64,000 nucleotides of DNA from an uncultured Neomegalonema sp. (GTDB lineage: Bacteria > Pseudomonadota > Alphaproteobacteria > Rhodobacterales > Rhodobacteraceae), in NCBI GenBank assembly GCA_937928005.1, contig CALFVD010000044.1, positions 1-64,000 of the forward strand, written 5' to 3'. This document shows, piece after piece, positions 7,491-16,429 of this stretch. The notes below the pieces were generated by a model. That model was given only the letters and a program-made list of their open reading frames with translations. It was not told the origin of the DNA and did no database searches. The stretch's first letter is position 1. Every line of letters begins with the position of its first letter. Both the position numbers and the translations under genes were made by a program.

Positions 7491-9662
7491 TCAAGCCATC
7501 CGGCGTTCATTGATCTTAAGCAGCAGCCCTGCCGCCGCTTCGGCATCGCAAAGGGCGCGGTGGTGGCTTTCCAACGGAATACCGAAATGGCGGCAGAGAT
7601 TGGCGAGGCCATAAGACGGAAGCCCTTTCCAAAGCTGGCGCATAGATTGACAGGTGCATAAAGTCGGGTAGCGGAAGCGGCGCTCCAGCCGGGCATATTC
7701 GGCGGACAGAAAACCATAGTCGAAGCGGACGTTATGGGCGACGAAAACGGCGTCCTCCATAAACCCATGAAAACCCTCGGCGATCTCGGCGAAAACGGGG
7801 GCATCCGCGACCATCTCATTGGTGATGCCGGTCAGGCGGGTGATAGTCGCGGGAATAGATCGTTCCGGGTTTATGAGGGATTGCCAGCGATCCACGATCT
7901 CTCCGCCGCGCATCTTCACCGCGCCAATTTCAGTAACACGATGGAAAGGGGCGCGGCCCCCGGTCGTCTCGATATCAACGACCACGTAGATTTGATCCGG
8001 GTCAACGATCCATGCGACGCGGTTCACGGCGACGTCGAAACCGGCGCGGCGCAACAGGTCAAGCTGGATGAGTTGGTTGCGCCGGAGCTGGTCGCCGCTG
8101 GTCTTGATTTCGATCAGCCGCAATTCGCCGTCACGGTGGAGCATGAGGTCGGGGAAGCCGTCCTTGCGGCCCCGGTAATCCTTGGCCATTGCGCGCATGA
8201 TTTTAGCCAAACCACCTGAAGGCGCGTTCAGCAGCAGCGGACGCAGGCGCTCAACCATGTCGGGATACCAAAGGAACAAGGGGTTTGGTGTGTCGTATTG
8301 CTCAGCGACGACATGCAAGAGGGTCACGATTATGGCGTCGCCATGATCAAGCAAAGCCAGCCGATCCTCGATTGCGGGCGCATAAGTGTCGTAGAACGTG
8401 CCATCGCGCAGAGCGCCGGGCATCCGCTCGAATACGTTGTGCAGGCGGGTGGTGCCGCCATCATACAGAATATCCCAGAACAACAGGCCAAACAGGGTTC
8501 GCCACGGGGTATTCTCCGCGTGATAGGCTTCCCACCCCTGCCGCTCGAACAGCGCGGCAGCACCGTGTTCTGGCCTCGCACGGTGCGATTCGTCGAGGCT
8601 GATTACAGGGGCTTCGCGCAACATATCGGTGATAAGGCTGGTGCGTTTACCGCCAAACTTGCGGGCAAGGAAGTCCTGTGCAAACAGGGCTTCACCGTCA
8701 CTACCGGGGTCGGCAATCATGGCGTTGAGACGTTCGCGGACGGTGTCACGCTCCCCAGCGGCCCAAGCAAGCCGCACCTCGCGTTCACCGCATTCGGGCG
8801 ATGCGCCTAAAGCGTAGAGGGCGCGAGCGCCGTCATTATCGCCAATTTTTTCCAGATGCCGCCCAAGGGCATGTAGCAGCGTATCCCGGAGAGGAAGCGC
8901 GGTCTCACAAGGGATCGGCCAATCCGGGGCAGCGACGGCCATTGCCACCATATCATGCGGTTCACAACGGTCGATCCATGCGATGCGCTCGGCATAGAAA
9001 AAGCTGTCGGTGGCTTCTGCACGCGACTCAAACCGGGCCTCGAAATCGTCCTTAAAACTGTTGGTACGCACCAAACCAAGGTCACGCATTGCGAAACTGG
9101 TCAAACTATCGACTATGCGCCCGAAATAGAGATAGAGGATGTAGCGTAGATGGCGTTTACGCCGCTGGGCGACAAAGCTTTCGCCACGTAATCCGCCAAA
9201 ACACTCCTCGAAGGGCATGCACTCACGGGCGGCGGCCATGACGTTGGGCTTGGTCCAGCTTCGCCGCACGCCCTCCCCCATATCGGCTTCCGCAAGCATA
9301 TCGAACAGCTCATCTTTCGACAGGATGGCAAGCGCGCCGCCGAAATCCTTCTTTCGCACGGGCGAGACGAAACCCGCATCGGAGAGTTGGTCGAGTCGCA
9401 ACGCGGTATCGTCCACGTCATCATAGCGCAGATGGTCGATACGAAAAACCCCGCCCTTACGGTTGGCCATACGCACGAACAGGGATTGCGCATTGGCATC
9501 AAGCGCGCGGAAATCAGCGATCCATGCACGTTGTTCCGCATCCAAAATCGAACCGTAGAGGCGCGACACGAAGGCTAACATTTCCCGGAAATGGGCGAGA
9601 TGGTAGCCTGCGGGCAAGTCTTTCGAGCGCGGGCGCGCGATGCTTTCGGGTTCGGGCGTCAT
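7491..9662 (-). CDS. FAN1-like VRR-NUC nuclease fused to a DEDDh exonuclease
   Basis: 723 aa from the ATG at 9662 (GAGAG 7 nt upstream); the ORF-track start adds 15 residues. Residues about 20-500 follow the bacterial FAN1 plan (FVSRLYGSILDAEQRAWI, LFVRMANRKGGVFRID, a TPR-like helical centre). The VRR-NUC core at about 520-585 carries GFPDLML, RLIEIK and a downstream NQ, i.e. the PD-(D/E)xK catalytic set. The last 125 residues are a DnaQ-type exonuclease with VVVDIETTG (D, E), AHNVRFD (D) and HHRALCDAEAA (H, D). FAN1 enzymes cut branched and crosslinked DNA; the exonuclease module would add 3'-5' trimming. Convergent with luxI. Confidence 0.85.
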   Translation of the reverse strand: MTPEPESIARPRSKDLPAGYHLAHFREMLAFVSRLYGSILDAEQRAWIADFRALDANAQSLFVRMANRKGGVFRIDHLRYDDVDDTALRLDQLSDAGFVSPVRKKDFGGALAILSKDELFDMLAEADMGEGVRRSWTKPNVMAAARECMPFEECFGGLRGESFVAQRRKRHLRYILYLYFGRIVDSLTSFAMRDLGLVRTNSFKDDFEARFESRAEATDSFFYAERIAWIDRCEPHDMVAMAVAAPDWPIPCETALPLRDTLLHALGRHLEKIGDNDGARALYALGASPECGEREVRLAWAAGERDTVRERLNAMIADPGSDGEALFAQDFLARKFGGKRTSLITDMLREAPVISLDESHRARPEHGAAALFERQGWEAYHAENTPWRTLFGLLFWDILYDGGTTRLHNVFERMPGALRDGTFYDTYAPAIEDRLALLDHGDAIIVTLLHVVAEQYDTPNPLFLWYPDMVERLRPLLLNAPSGGLAKIMRAMAKDYRGRKDGFPDLMLHRDGELRLIEIKTSGDQLRRNQLIQLDLLRRAGFDVAVNRVAWIVDPDQIYVVVDIETTGGRAPFHRVTEIGAVKMRGGEIVDRWQSLINPERSIPATITRLTGITNEMVADAPVFAEIAEGFHGFMEDAVFVAHNVRFDYGFLSAEYARLERRFRYPTLCTCQSMRQLWKGLPSYGLANLCRHFGIPLESHHRALCDAEAAAGLLLKINERRMA

Positions 9663-9788
9663 TTGTGCTCTCGTGAACGAATAATGAACTGATACGCGCT
9701 GGACCACGAGGGCGCAACCCCCTGCCCCGCCATAAAGTCCCGCCGAAAAGGGTTGCGTGCAGCGCAGTGCCTGTCCATTGTCCGGGCT

Positions 9789-10724
9789 ATGAGCACTCTA
9801 TTATATCAGCACGACGCCTTCATCGACCATGTGGTGCCAGACGGCCACCCGGAGCGACCGGATCGGATGCGCGCAACGCGCAAAGCCCTATCGGATGGGG
9901 CTTTCGACGGATTGCTCCGGCGGGAGCATCCACTGGCCGAGGCGAGCGTCTGCGAATTGGCGCATCCGAAGAAATATATCGACGCAATCTTAGACGCTGC
10001 CCCCGCAAGCGGGTTGCAAGGCTTGGACCCCGATACGTGGATGTCGCCCGGCTCGGTTGAGGCGGCCCTGCGCGCCGTGGGCGGATCGAATGCGGCGGTG
10101 GATGCGGTGCTGACTGGCGAGGCAGTCAATGCTTTCTGCGACCATCGTCCACCCGGCCACCATGCCGAAAAAGTCAAAGCGATGGGGTTTTGCCTCTTCA
10201 GCACCGCCGCCATTGCGGCCCGCCATGCAATCCGCAATCATGGGCTTGAGCGCGTGGCGGTTGTGGATTTCGATGTGCATCACGGCAATGGAACGCAGGA
10301 TGTGATCGAGGATGATCTCACGATCTTCTACGCCTCGACCCATGAGGGCGGCATCTTTCCCGGTACGGGGCACGCATCCGAAACCGGCGTCGGGAATATC
10401 GTCAATGTGCCGCTAAAGCACCATAGCGGCGGGGTCGAGTTTCGCGCCGCCTATGAACGGGTGATCCTACCCGCGCTTGATGATTTTGCCCCCAATCTGA
10501 TCATCGTTTCCGCCGGGTTCGATGCGCATCGCGATGACCCGCTCGCCTCGCTTCAATTGGAGGTCTCAGATTTCATCTGGATCACCGAAAAGCTATGCGA
10601 AGCCGCCGCAAAACATTGCGACCGTAAACTGGTATCGCTGCTCGAAGGGGGCTACGATCTGGCCGCGCTGGGCGCGTGTACCGCCGCACATGTTTCCACT
10701 TTGATGACCGCCGCAAAGGGCTGA
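9789..10724 (+). CDS. Histone deacetylase-family (AcuC/AphA-like) amidohydrolase
   Basis: 311 aa from MSTLLYQHD at 9789; the upstream ORF start adds 12 unconserved residues. Family motifs: HPERPDRM, CDHRPPGHHAE (paired active-site His), VVDFDVHHGNGTQ (Zn ligands D and H), ASTHEGGIFPGTG, VSAGFDAHRDDPL (third Zn ligand) and LLEGGYD. Bacterial members deacetylate acetyl-lysine or acetylpolyamine-type substrates; the substrate is unknown here. It is followed 4 bp later by xseB and then ispA, a common alphaproteobacterial order, and its upstream region is shared divergently with the FAN1-like gene. Confidence 0.9.
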   Translation: MSTLLYQHDAFIDHVVPDGHPERPDRMRATRKALSDGAFDGLLRREHPLAEASVCELAHPKKYIDAILDAAPASGLQGLDPDTWMSPGSVEAALRAVGGSNAAVDAVLTGEAVNAFCDHRPPGHHAEKVKAMGFCLFSTAAIAARHAIRNHGLERVAVVDFDVHHGNGTQDVIEDDLTIFYASTHEGGIFPGTGHASETGVGNIVNVPLKHHSGGVEFRAAYERVILPALDDFAPNLIIVSAGFDAHRDDPLASLQLEVSDFIWITEKLCEAAAKHCDRKLVSLLEGGYDLAALGACTAAHVSTLMTAAKG

Positions 10725-10728
10725 TCCT

Positions 10729-10983
10729 ATGGCCGAACCAAAACTACCCGCTGATATCGCCAAAATGACGTTTGAGGAGGCGATGAAGGAGTTGGAGACG
10801 ATCATCGACAAGCTGGACGCGGGCACGGTCGCGCTGGAAGAATCGATCACGATTTACGAACGCGGCGCGGCCTTGCAACGCCATTGCGAAGACAAGTTAC
10901 GACAGGCTGAACTGCGGGTACAAAAGATTGTTGCCCGCGCGGATGGCGCAGCGGACCGCGCCGAACCGACCTCGTTTGACTGA
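10729..10983 (+). CDS. xseB: Exodeoxyribonuclease VII small subunit
   Basis: 84 aa, standard length. MTFEEAMKELETIIDKLDAGTVALEESITIYERG is the classical XseB helical hairpin; the tail is variable. It binds the large subunit XseA (not in this window) to form the ssDNA-specific exonuclease VII. It is sandwiched between the HDAC-like gene and ispA with gaps of 4 and 1 bp, so it is co-transcribed with both. Confidence 0.95.
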   Translation: MAEPKLPADIAKMTFEEAMKELETIIDKLDAGTVALEESITIYERGAALQRHCEDKLRQAELRVQKIVARADGAADRAEPTSFD

Positions 10984-10984
10984 G

Positions 10985-11890
10985 ATGAGCGATTTCGAGC
11001 GTCGCCTACGCAAAACTGCCGATGATATTGCCGACACGTTGAATTCGTTGCTGCCTCGTGTGGAGACTGATGGCGTGCGCTGTGCCGAGGCGCGGTTGCT
11101 GGAGGCGATGCGCTATGCGAGCGAAGGGGGCAAGCGGTTGCGCGCGTTCATGGCGGTAGAAACGGCGCAGATGTTCGGGATTGAGCGATATAACGCCCTG
11201 CGCGCTGGGGCGGCAATCGAATGCATCCACGCCTATTCGCTGGTCCATGACGACCTGCCATGCATGGATGACGACGATTTGCGGCGGGGGCGCCCGACAA
11301 CGCACCGGCAATTCGACGAGGCAACGGCAGTGTTGGCCGGAGATGCTTTACAAACAATGGCGTTTACGATTCTCTCCGATCCCGCAACCCATGAAAATCC
11401 ATTCATTCGATGCGAGTTGGTTGCGGCACTGGCGCGCGCGTCCGGTCCACGGGGCATGGTCGGCGGACAGATGATCGATATCGAAGCCGAACAGGCGGAT
11501 GAACCCCTAACACTGGCCGAGACATCACGCCTGCAACGGATGAAAACCGGCGCGCTGATCGAGGTGTCCTGCTCAATGGGAGCAATTCTTGGGCAGGCAT
11601 CGGCGACGAATCGGCGGGCACTGGAATATTATGCGCGCGATTTTGGGCTGTGCTTTCAGATTTGCGACGATCTTCTCGATGCGACCGGAACCGAAGCGGC
11701 GGTCGGTAAAGCCGTCGCCAAAGATGCCGATGCGGGCAAGGCGACTTTCGTAGACCTGCTGGGGCTGGATGGCGCACGCGAGCGGGCGGCTTTGTTGACA
11801 GAACAAGCAAAAGCGCACCTTGCGCCGCTGGAAGCGCGGGCGGATACGCTGAGGGCGCTGGCCGATCACGCGCTCTATCGTGAAAATTAG
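10985..11890 (+). CDS. ispA: Farnesyl/geranylgeranyl diphosphate synthase-type prenyltransferase
   Basis: 301 aa from MSDFERRL at 10985, one base after the xseB stop. First Asp-rich motif DDLPCMDDDDLRRGRPT (about 95), GKRLRAF near 55, second Asp-rich motif FQICDDLLD (about 225) and KGKATF-like DAGKATFVD. It condenses IPP with allylic diphosphates, giving C15 (or longer) chains for quinones, undecaprenol and hopanoids. In many relatives dxs follows; here it does not, and a small ORF and parE come next. Confidence 0.93.
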   Translation: MSDFERRLRKTADDIADTLNSLLPRVETDGVRCAEARLLEAMRYASEGGKRLRAFMAVETAQMFGIERYNALRAGAAIECIHAYSLVHDDLPCMDDDDLRRGRPTTHRQFDEATAVLAGDALQTMAFTILSDPATHENPFIRCELVAALARASGPRGMVGGQMIDIEAEQADEPLTLAETSRLQRMKTGALIEVSCSMGAILGQASATNRRALEYYARDFGLCFQICDDLLDATGTEAAVGKAVAKDADAGKATFVDLLGLDGARERAALLTEQAKAHLAPLEARADTLRALADHALYREN

Positions 11891-11912
11891 GCAGCGCATC
11901 GAAAAAAGATGA

Positions 11913-11927
11913 GTTCGGCTCTTGTTC
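11913..11927. promoter_or_regulatory. Possible LexA/SOS box GTTC-N7-GTTC
   Basis: GTTCGGCTCTTGTTC fits the alphaproteobacterial LexA consensus GTTC-N7-GTTC exactly and lies 52-66 bp before the start of the small ORF at 11979. It overlaps one arm of a perfect 8-bp inverted repeat TTGTTCTT/AAGAACAA (11922-11929 and 11950-11957) that also contains a TATAAG candidate -10. About two chance matches to this consensus are expected per 64 kb, so position is the main support. Confidence 0.35.
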
Positions 11928-11978
11928 TTGTTTGAATCTTATGTGATATAAGAACAAATAAGGATAGAGGAGCGAACT

Positions 11979-12278
11979 ATGCGCGATAATTCCCGCAATA
12001 ACTGGCAGAACGCTGTCCACGCCGAACGTGAAGCGATCCGCGAAGCAATGGTGGGTGCGCAAGCCAGCCTTGATCTTGCGTTCACACAATACAAGCGAAC
12101 CGAAGCAGACATAACGCGCGATTGCTGGATCGGAAATGCGGCGACGCCTTACGAGAAGGCCCATGCAGAGCGTGAGGCATGGCGCGCCCGCCATGCGCGG
12201 CTGGCGCGATTACGCGATGAAGAGGCGGCCTGCGATTACGATTTGTTTGAAGATGACGACGACGATCTGGCGGCTTGA
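11979..12278 (+). CDS. Small acidic-tailed helical protein of unknown function
   Basis: 99 aa. Heptad-like helical body (HAEREAIREAMVGAQASLDLAF, ARHARLARLRDEEAA) suggests a coiled coil, ending in an acidic tail (DLFEDDDDDLAA). AGGATAGAGGAG precedes the ATG. It lies 88 bp after ispA with its own promoter-like region and a possible SOS box, and 2 bp before the parE ATG at 12281. Family not recognised. Regulation by LexA would suggest a DNA-damage or cell-division role, but that is a guess. Confidence 0.65.
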   Translation: MRDNSRNNWQNAVHAEREAIREAMVGAQASLDLAFTQYKRTEADITRDCWIGNAATPYEKAHAEREAWRARHARLARLRDEEAACDYDLFEDDDDDLAA

Positions 12279-12280
12279 CC

Positions 12281-14359
12281 ATGGCAAAAGTCGCGAAAGA
12301 TGCGCAGCCGCTTCCCAAGGACGGCAAATCGGGCTATGGCTCGCCAAAGCCCCGCAAACGCACGAGACGAACGAACACCATGTCTTCCGACCTCTTCGAG
12401 CAGAACGACAACGCCTCTAAAGCCTATTCCGCCGATGATATTGAGGTGTTGGAGGGTTTAGAGCCGGTACGCAAACGGCCCGGCATGTATATCGGTGGCA
12501 CCGATGAACGCGCGCTGCATCACCTTGTCACCGAAGTGCTCGACAACTCAATGGACGAGGCGGTTGCTGGCCATGCCAATCGGATCGACGTCGCGCTCAA
12601 CGCGGATGGTTCGGTCATGGTGCGCGATAATGGGCGTGGCATTCCGGTCGACCCGCATCCCCGCTTCCCAGATAAATCCGCACTCGAAGTGATCCTCACC
12701 ACACTTCACGCTGGGGGTAAGTTCTCTGGCAAGGCATATCAGACATCCGGCGGCCTTCACGGTGTGGGCGTGTCGGTCGTCAACGCATTATCCGATCATC
12801 TGGACGTGGAAGTAGCGCGAGAAAAGCGGGTTTATGGCCAGAAATTCTCACGCGGCTTGCCGGTCTCGACACTCGAAGAACGCGGGGCCGCGCCGAACCG
12901 ACGCGGAACCACGCTGACGTTTCATCCAGACCCCGAAATCTTCGGCGACCGTGCGGCATTCAAGCCATCGCGTCTCGTGCGCATGGTCCGGTCAAAGGCT
13001 TATCTTTTCCGGGGCGTTGAAATCCGTTGGCGCTGCGACCCATCCTTACTGGGCAGCGGTGACGAAACTCCCGCCGAAGCGGTCTTTCATTTTCCCAATG
13101 GATTGGCCGATTTCCTTGCAGCGGAGTTAGAGGGCGAGCCAACCCTGTCAGACGACCCCTTTGCGGGACGGGTCGAGTTTTCGGAAAAATTCCCCGAGAC
13201 GCCCGGCGCAATCGAATGGGCAATCCATTGGTCACAAGCTGTGGACGGGGCGGTATCGTCCTATTGTAACACCATCCCAACACCGCAAGGCGGGACACAT
13301 GAAATCGGGATGCGCCAAGCCCTGACGCGCGCAGTCCGTGCGCATGGCGAAATGACGGGCACCAAGAAAGCGGCGCAAATTACGGCAGATGACGTGATGA
13401 TTAATGCCCGCGCGCTGGTTTCGATCTTCATTCGCGAGCCGGAATTTCAAGGGCAAACGAAAGAAAAGCTTTCAACGGCGGACGCGACGCGGTTGGTCGA
13501 GGGGGCATTGCGGGACCGATTTGATAACTGGCTTGCGGCTGATCCGAAGCGCGCGGAAACGCTGATGGATTTCTGCATTGCCCGTGCTGAGGACCGGGCA
13601 AGGCGGCGCAGCGAAAAAGAAACGCAGCGGAAATCGGCAACCAAACGCCTACGGCTGCCCGGAAAACTAACCGATTGTTCCGATGCAACACGCGAAGGGT
13701 CAGAGATTTTTCTGGTCGAGGGCGACTCGGCTGGCGGATCAGCCAAGCAAGCGCGGGACCGACGATTTCAAGCGGTTCTGCCCCTACGCGGCAAGATCCT
13801 GAATGTGGCAAATGCCACCGCTGATAAGTTGGCGCAAAATCAGGAATTGCAGGATCTTTTATTGGCTTTGGGTGTACAGGCTGGATCGCGGTTCAAGGCC
13901 GAAGATCTGCGTTACGATCGCATCATTATTATGACCGACGCCGATGTCGATGGCGCGCATATCGCGGCGCTGTTAATGACGTTCTTCTATCGCGAACTCA
14001 ATGATGTAATCGCGAGCGGCAAGCTATACCTCGCCGCACCGCCGCTCTACCGCATTACCAGCGGCGCACAATCGGTCTATGCCGCCGATGAGCAAGAACG
14101 CGACAAGCTGATCGAAACTGTATTCAAGGGTAAGAAAGTCGATATCGGACGCTTCAAAGGCCTCGGCGAGATGATGGCCAAGCAGTTGAAGGATACGACA
14201 ATGGACCCGACAAAGCGCAAGCTGATCCGGGTTCGGCTCGAAGATGTGGAACCGGGCGAGACACATAGTCTCGTGGAGCGATTGATGGGCAAGAAGGCCG
14301 AAAAACGGTTTGAATATATCCAAAGCAACGCGCGGTTTGCGGAAGATGTCGATGTCTGA
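12281..14359 (+). CDS. parE: DNA topoisomerase IV subunit B
   Basis: 692 aa from the ATG at 12281 (a TTG at 12275 is an alternative). GHKL ATPase domain with EVLDNSMDEA (catalytic Glu and Asn), DNGRGIPVDPHP and GGLHGVGVSVVNALS; TOPRIM domain with EGDSAGGSAKQARDR and IIIMTDADVDGAHIAALL. Together with ParC (not in the window) it decatenates sister chromosomes. The first 35 residues are Lys/Arg-rich and unlike the family; an internal ATG at 12380 (MSSDLFEQND) gives a start closer to known ParE proteins, so the true N-terminus is uncertain. Overlaps the SDR gene downstream. Confidence 0.95.
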   Translation: MAKVAKDAQPLPKDGKSGYGSPKPRKRTRRTNTMSSDLFEQNDNASKAYSADDIEVLEGLEPVRKRPGMYIGGTDERALHHLVTEVLDNSMDEAVAGHANRIDVALNADGSVMVRDNGRGIPVDPHPRFPDKSALEVILTTLHAGGKFSGKAYQTSGGLHGVGVSVVNALSDHLDVEVAREKRVYGQKFSRGLPVSTLEERGAAPNRRGTTLTFHPDPEIFGDRAAFKPSRLVRMVRSKAYLFRGVEIRWRCDPSLLGSGDETPAEAVFHFPNGLADFLAAELEGEPTLSDDPFAGRVEFSEKFPETPGAIEWAIHWSQAVDGAVSSYCNTIPTPQGGTHEIGMRQALTRAVRAHGEMTGTKKAAQITADDVMINARALVSIFIREPEFQGQTKEKLSTADATRLVEGALRDRFDNWLAADPKRAETLMDFCIARAEDRARRRSEKETQRKSATKRLRLPGKLTDCSDATREGSEIFLVEGDSAGGSAKQARDRRFQAVLPLRGKILNVANATADKLAQNQELQDLLLALGVQAGSRFKAEDLRYDRIIIMTDADVDGAHIAALLMTFFYRELNDVIASGKLYLAAPPLYRITSGAQSVYAADEQERDKLIETVFKGKKVDIGRFKGLGEMMAKQLKDTTMDPTKRKLIRVRLEDVEPGETHSLVERLMGKKAEKRFEYIQSNARFAEDVDV

Positions 14360-15104
14360 CCAGTTTTCGGTATCGGGGCGCGTGGCGCTCGTGACAGGCG
14401 CATCCGGCGGATTAGGCCGGGCTATTGCAACCGCACTTGCGGAGCGGGGCGCGCAGGTGGTGGGCATGGCTCGCCGCGCCGAGGCGCTCGATGCTTGGCG
14501 GGCAGAGACGGATGGGGATACCGCCGCCCTACCCTACGATCTTTCGGCGCCAGAAGCGGCGAAAGAAGCCGCCGAACGCGCGAGCGAGCCATTCGGCGCG
14601 CCAACAATCCTCATCAATGCCGCCGGTATCAATACGCGCGAAGCGGCGGACGACGTTACCCTAGACGGATGGCGCACAACCCTCGATCTGAATCTGTCGG
14701 TTCCGTTTTTTCTGGCACAGGCATTGGTGCCGGGAATGCGGGCAAATGGGTGGGGACGGGTTATCAATTTCGCATCACTTCAAAGCTTTCGCGCCTTTCC
14801 GGGCGGTATCAGCTATGGCGCGACCAAGGGCGGAATTGCCCAATTAACGCGGGCAATGGCCGAAGCGTGGTCGCGAGACGGGATTACCGCCAATGCCATT
14901 GCCCCCGGTTTTTTCGAGACGGAATTGACGGCGGCGGTATTCGCCGACCCTGAACGTGCGGCGCGTAATGCGGCGCAGACCTGCATCGGGCGCAACGGAA
15001 CGATGGAAGATATCATCGGCCCCGCACTATTCTTGTGTTCACCCGCCTCGGATTATGTGACCGGGCAGGTATTGAGCGTTGATGGTGGATTTACCGCGCG
15101 ATAA
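14352..15104 (+). CDS. Short-chain dehydrogenase/reductase
   Basis: 250 aa. Classical SDR: TGASGGLGRAI cofactor loop at about 14, NAAG motif (INAAGINTREAADD), active-site S in FASLQS and YGATKGG (Y-x-x-x-K), ending in DYVTGQVLSVDGGFTAR. Resembles gluconate 5-dehydrogenase/3-oxoacyl reductase-like SDRs; substrate unknown. The ATG overlaps the end of parE by 8 bp (14346 is an equally possible start), so it is read through from parE. Its stop codon lies in the loop of a GC-rich hairpin. Confidence 0.88.
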   Translation: MSDQFSVSGRVALVTGASGGLGRAIATALAERGAQVVGMARRAEALDAWRAETDGDTAALPYDLSAPEAAKEAAERASEPFGAPTILINAAGINTREAADDVTLDGWRTTLDLNLSVPFFLAQALVPGMRANGWGRVINFASLQSFRAFPGGISYGATKGGIAQLTRAMAEAWSRDGITANAIAPGFFETELTAAVFADPERAARNAAQTCIGRNGTMEDIIGPALFLCSPASDYVTGQVLSVDGGFTAR

Positions 15105-15115
15105 GCCCGCGCGGT
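15093..15115. terminator. GC-rich hairpin at the SDR/gcdH convergence point
   Basis: ACCGCGCG-ATAAGCC-CGCGCGGT, a perfect 8-bp stem whose loop contains the TAA stop of the SDR gene. It lies between two convergent genes (next stop at 15123). The U-tract is weak (ATTTG), so it may act as a bidirectional pause or partial terminator and protect both 3' ends. Confidence 0.5.
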
Positions 15116-15122
15116 ATTTGCC

Positions 15123-16337
15123 TCAGAAAAACGCCTGTAATCCGGTCTGCGCACGGCCCAAGATGAGGGCGTGGACATCGTGGGTGCCCTCGTAAGTGTT
15201 GACCGTCTCCAAGTTCTGCGAATGGCGCATGACATGGTATTCCTGCTGAATACCGTTGCCACCATGCATGTCTCGTGCGGTGCGGGCAATGTCGAGGGCT
15301 TTACCGCAGTTGTTGCGCTTGACGATGGAGATCATTTCCGGGGCCATTGACCCCGCGTCGAACAGGCGACCGACGCGGAGCGATCCTTGAAGACCAAGTG
15401 CAATTTCGGTCTGCATATCGGCGAGTTTTTTCTGAAATAACTGTGTCTGGGCAAGTGGGCGGTCAAACTGCACACGGTCCAACCCATATTGCCGCGAACG
15501 ATGCCAGCAATCTTCAGCGGCGCCCATTACGCCCCAAGAAATGCCGTAACGAGCACGATTGAGGCAACCGAACGGCCCCTTCAAACCCGCCACATTCGGC
15601 AAGAGCGCATCTTCGCCAACCTCCACACCATCCATGACAATCTCGCCGGTGACAGAGGCGCGCAGCGAAAGTTTACCGCCAATCTTGGGCGCGGTCAGGC
15701 CCGCCATTCCCTTCTCCAAAACAAACCCACGGATTTTATCATCATGGGCTTCGGATTTGGCCCAAACGACGAAGACATCGGCGATGGGGGAATTAGAAAT
15801 CCACATCTTCGCGCCGCTTATGCAGTAGCCATCTGCGGTCTTGACGGCACGGGTTTTCATGCCCGCCGGGTCAGAACCAGCATCGGGTTCGGTCAGGCCA
15901 AAACAACCGATGAATTCGCCGCTGGCGAGTTTTGGCAGGTATTTCTTGCGCTGCTCCTCGGAGCCATAGGCATGGATTGGATACATGACGAGAGAAGACT
16001 GCACGCTCATCATCGAGCGATAACCGCTATCGACGCGCTCAATCTCGCGGGCGACAAGGCCATAGCTGACATAGTTTGCGCCAACGCCGCCGTATTCTTC
16101 GGGCACGGTGATGCCAAGCAAGCCCATTTCGCCCATTTCGCGAAAGATTTCCGGCTCGACGCGCTCTTCGGCATAGGCGGCGACAACGCGGGGGAGGAGT
16201 TTGTCTTCGGCGTAGGCGCGCGCGGCGTCGCGGATCATGCGCTCGTCTTCGGTTAGCTGATCTTCGAGCATAAAGGGATCGGCCCAATCGAAGACGGGGG
16301 CGGATGTGGCGGCGGTCATCACGGCGGGGGCGTTCAT
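15123..16337 (-). CDS. gcdH: Glutaryl-CoA dehydrogenase
   Basis: 404 aa. The start at 16337 (MNAPAV) is chosen because GGAGAG lies 7 nt upstream inside the longer ORF. ACAD signatures: [41 protein letters not shown] and the C-terminal [20 protein letters not shown] typical of GcdH, whose Glu is the catalytic base. It oxidises and decarboxylates glutaryl-CoA to crotonyl-CoA in lysine/tryptophan breakdown with FAD and ETF. Crotonyl-CoA is the substrate of the CCR encoded 29 kb downstream. Divergent from the acyl-CoA synthetase gene, sharing a 92-bp promoter region. Confidence 0.93.
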   Translation of the reverse strand: MNAPAVMTAATSAPVFDWADPFMLEDQLTEDERMIRDAARAYAEDKLLPRVVAAYAEERVEPEIFREMGEMGLLGITVPEEYGGVGANYVSYGLVAREIERVDSGYRSMMSVQSSLVMYPIHAYGSEEQRKKYLPKLASGEFIGCFGLTEPDAGSDPAGMKTRAVKTADGYCISGAKMWISNSPIADVFVVWAKSEAHDDKIRGFVLEKGMAGLTAPKIGGKLSLRASVTGEIVMDGVEVGEDALLPNVAGLKGPFGCLNRARYGISWGVMGAAEDCWHRSRQYGLDRVQFDRPLAQTQLFQKKLADMQTEIALGLQGSLRVGRLFDAGSMAPEMISIVKRNNCGKALDIARTARDMHGGNGIQQEYHVMRHSQNLETVNTYEGTHDVHALILGRAQTGLQAFF

Positions 16338-16429
16338 CGAATCTCTCCTCATGTGTTACGCGCAACCTAACATGGCGGCGCGGCCCTACAAGCGTTGTGC
16401 GCAGTTGAGGCACAGGGTAGGATTTTGAC

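Noticed and set aside
11403-12194. 263-aa minus-strand ORF across ispA
   Set aside because: Runs antisense through ispA and the small ORF, composition is Arg/Pro-rich and no domain is visible; a shadow of GC-rich coding sequence.
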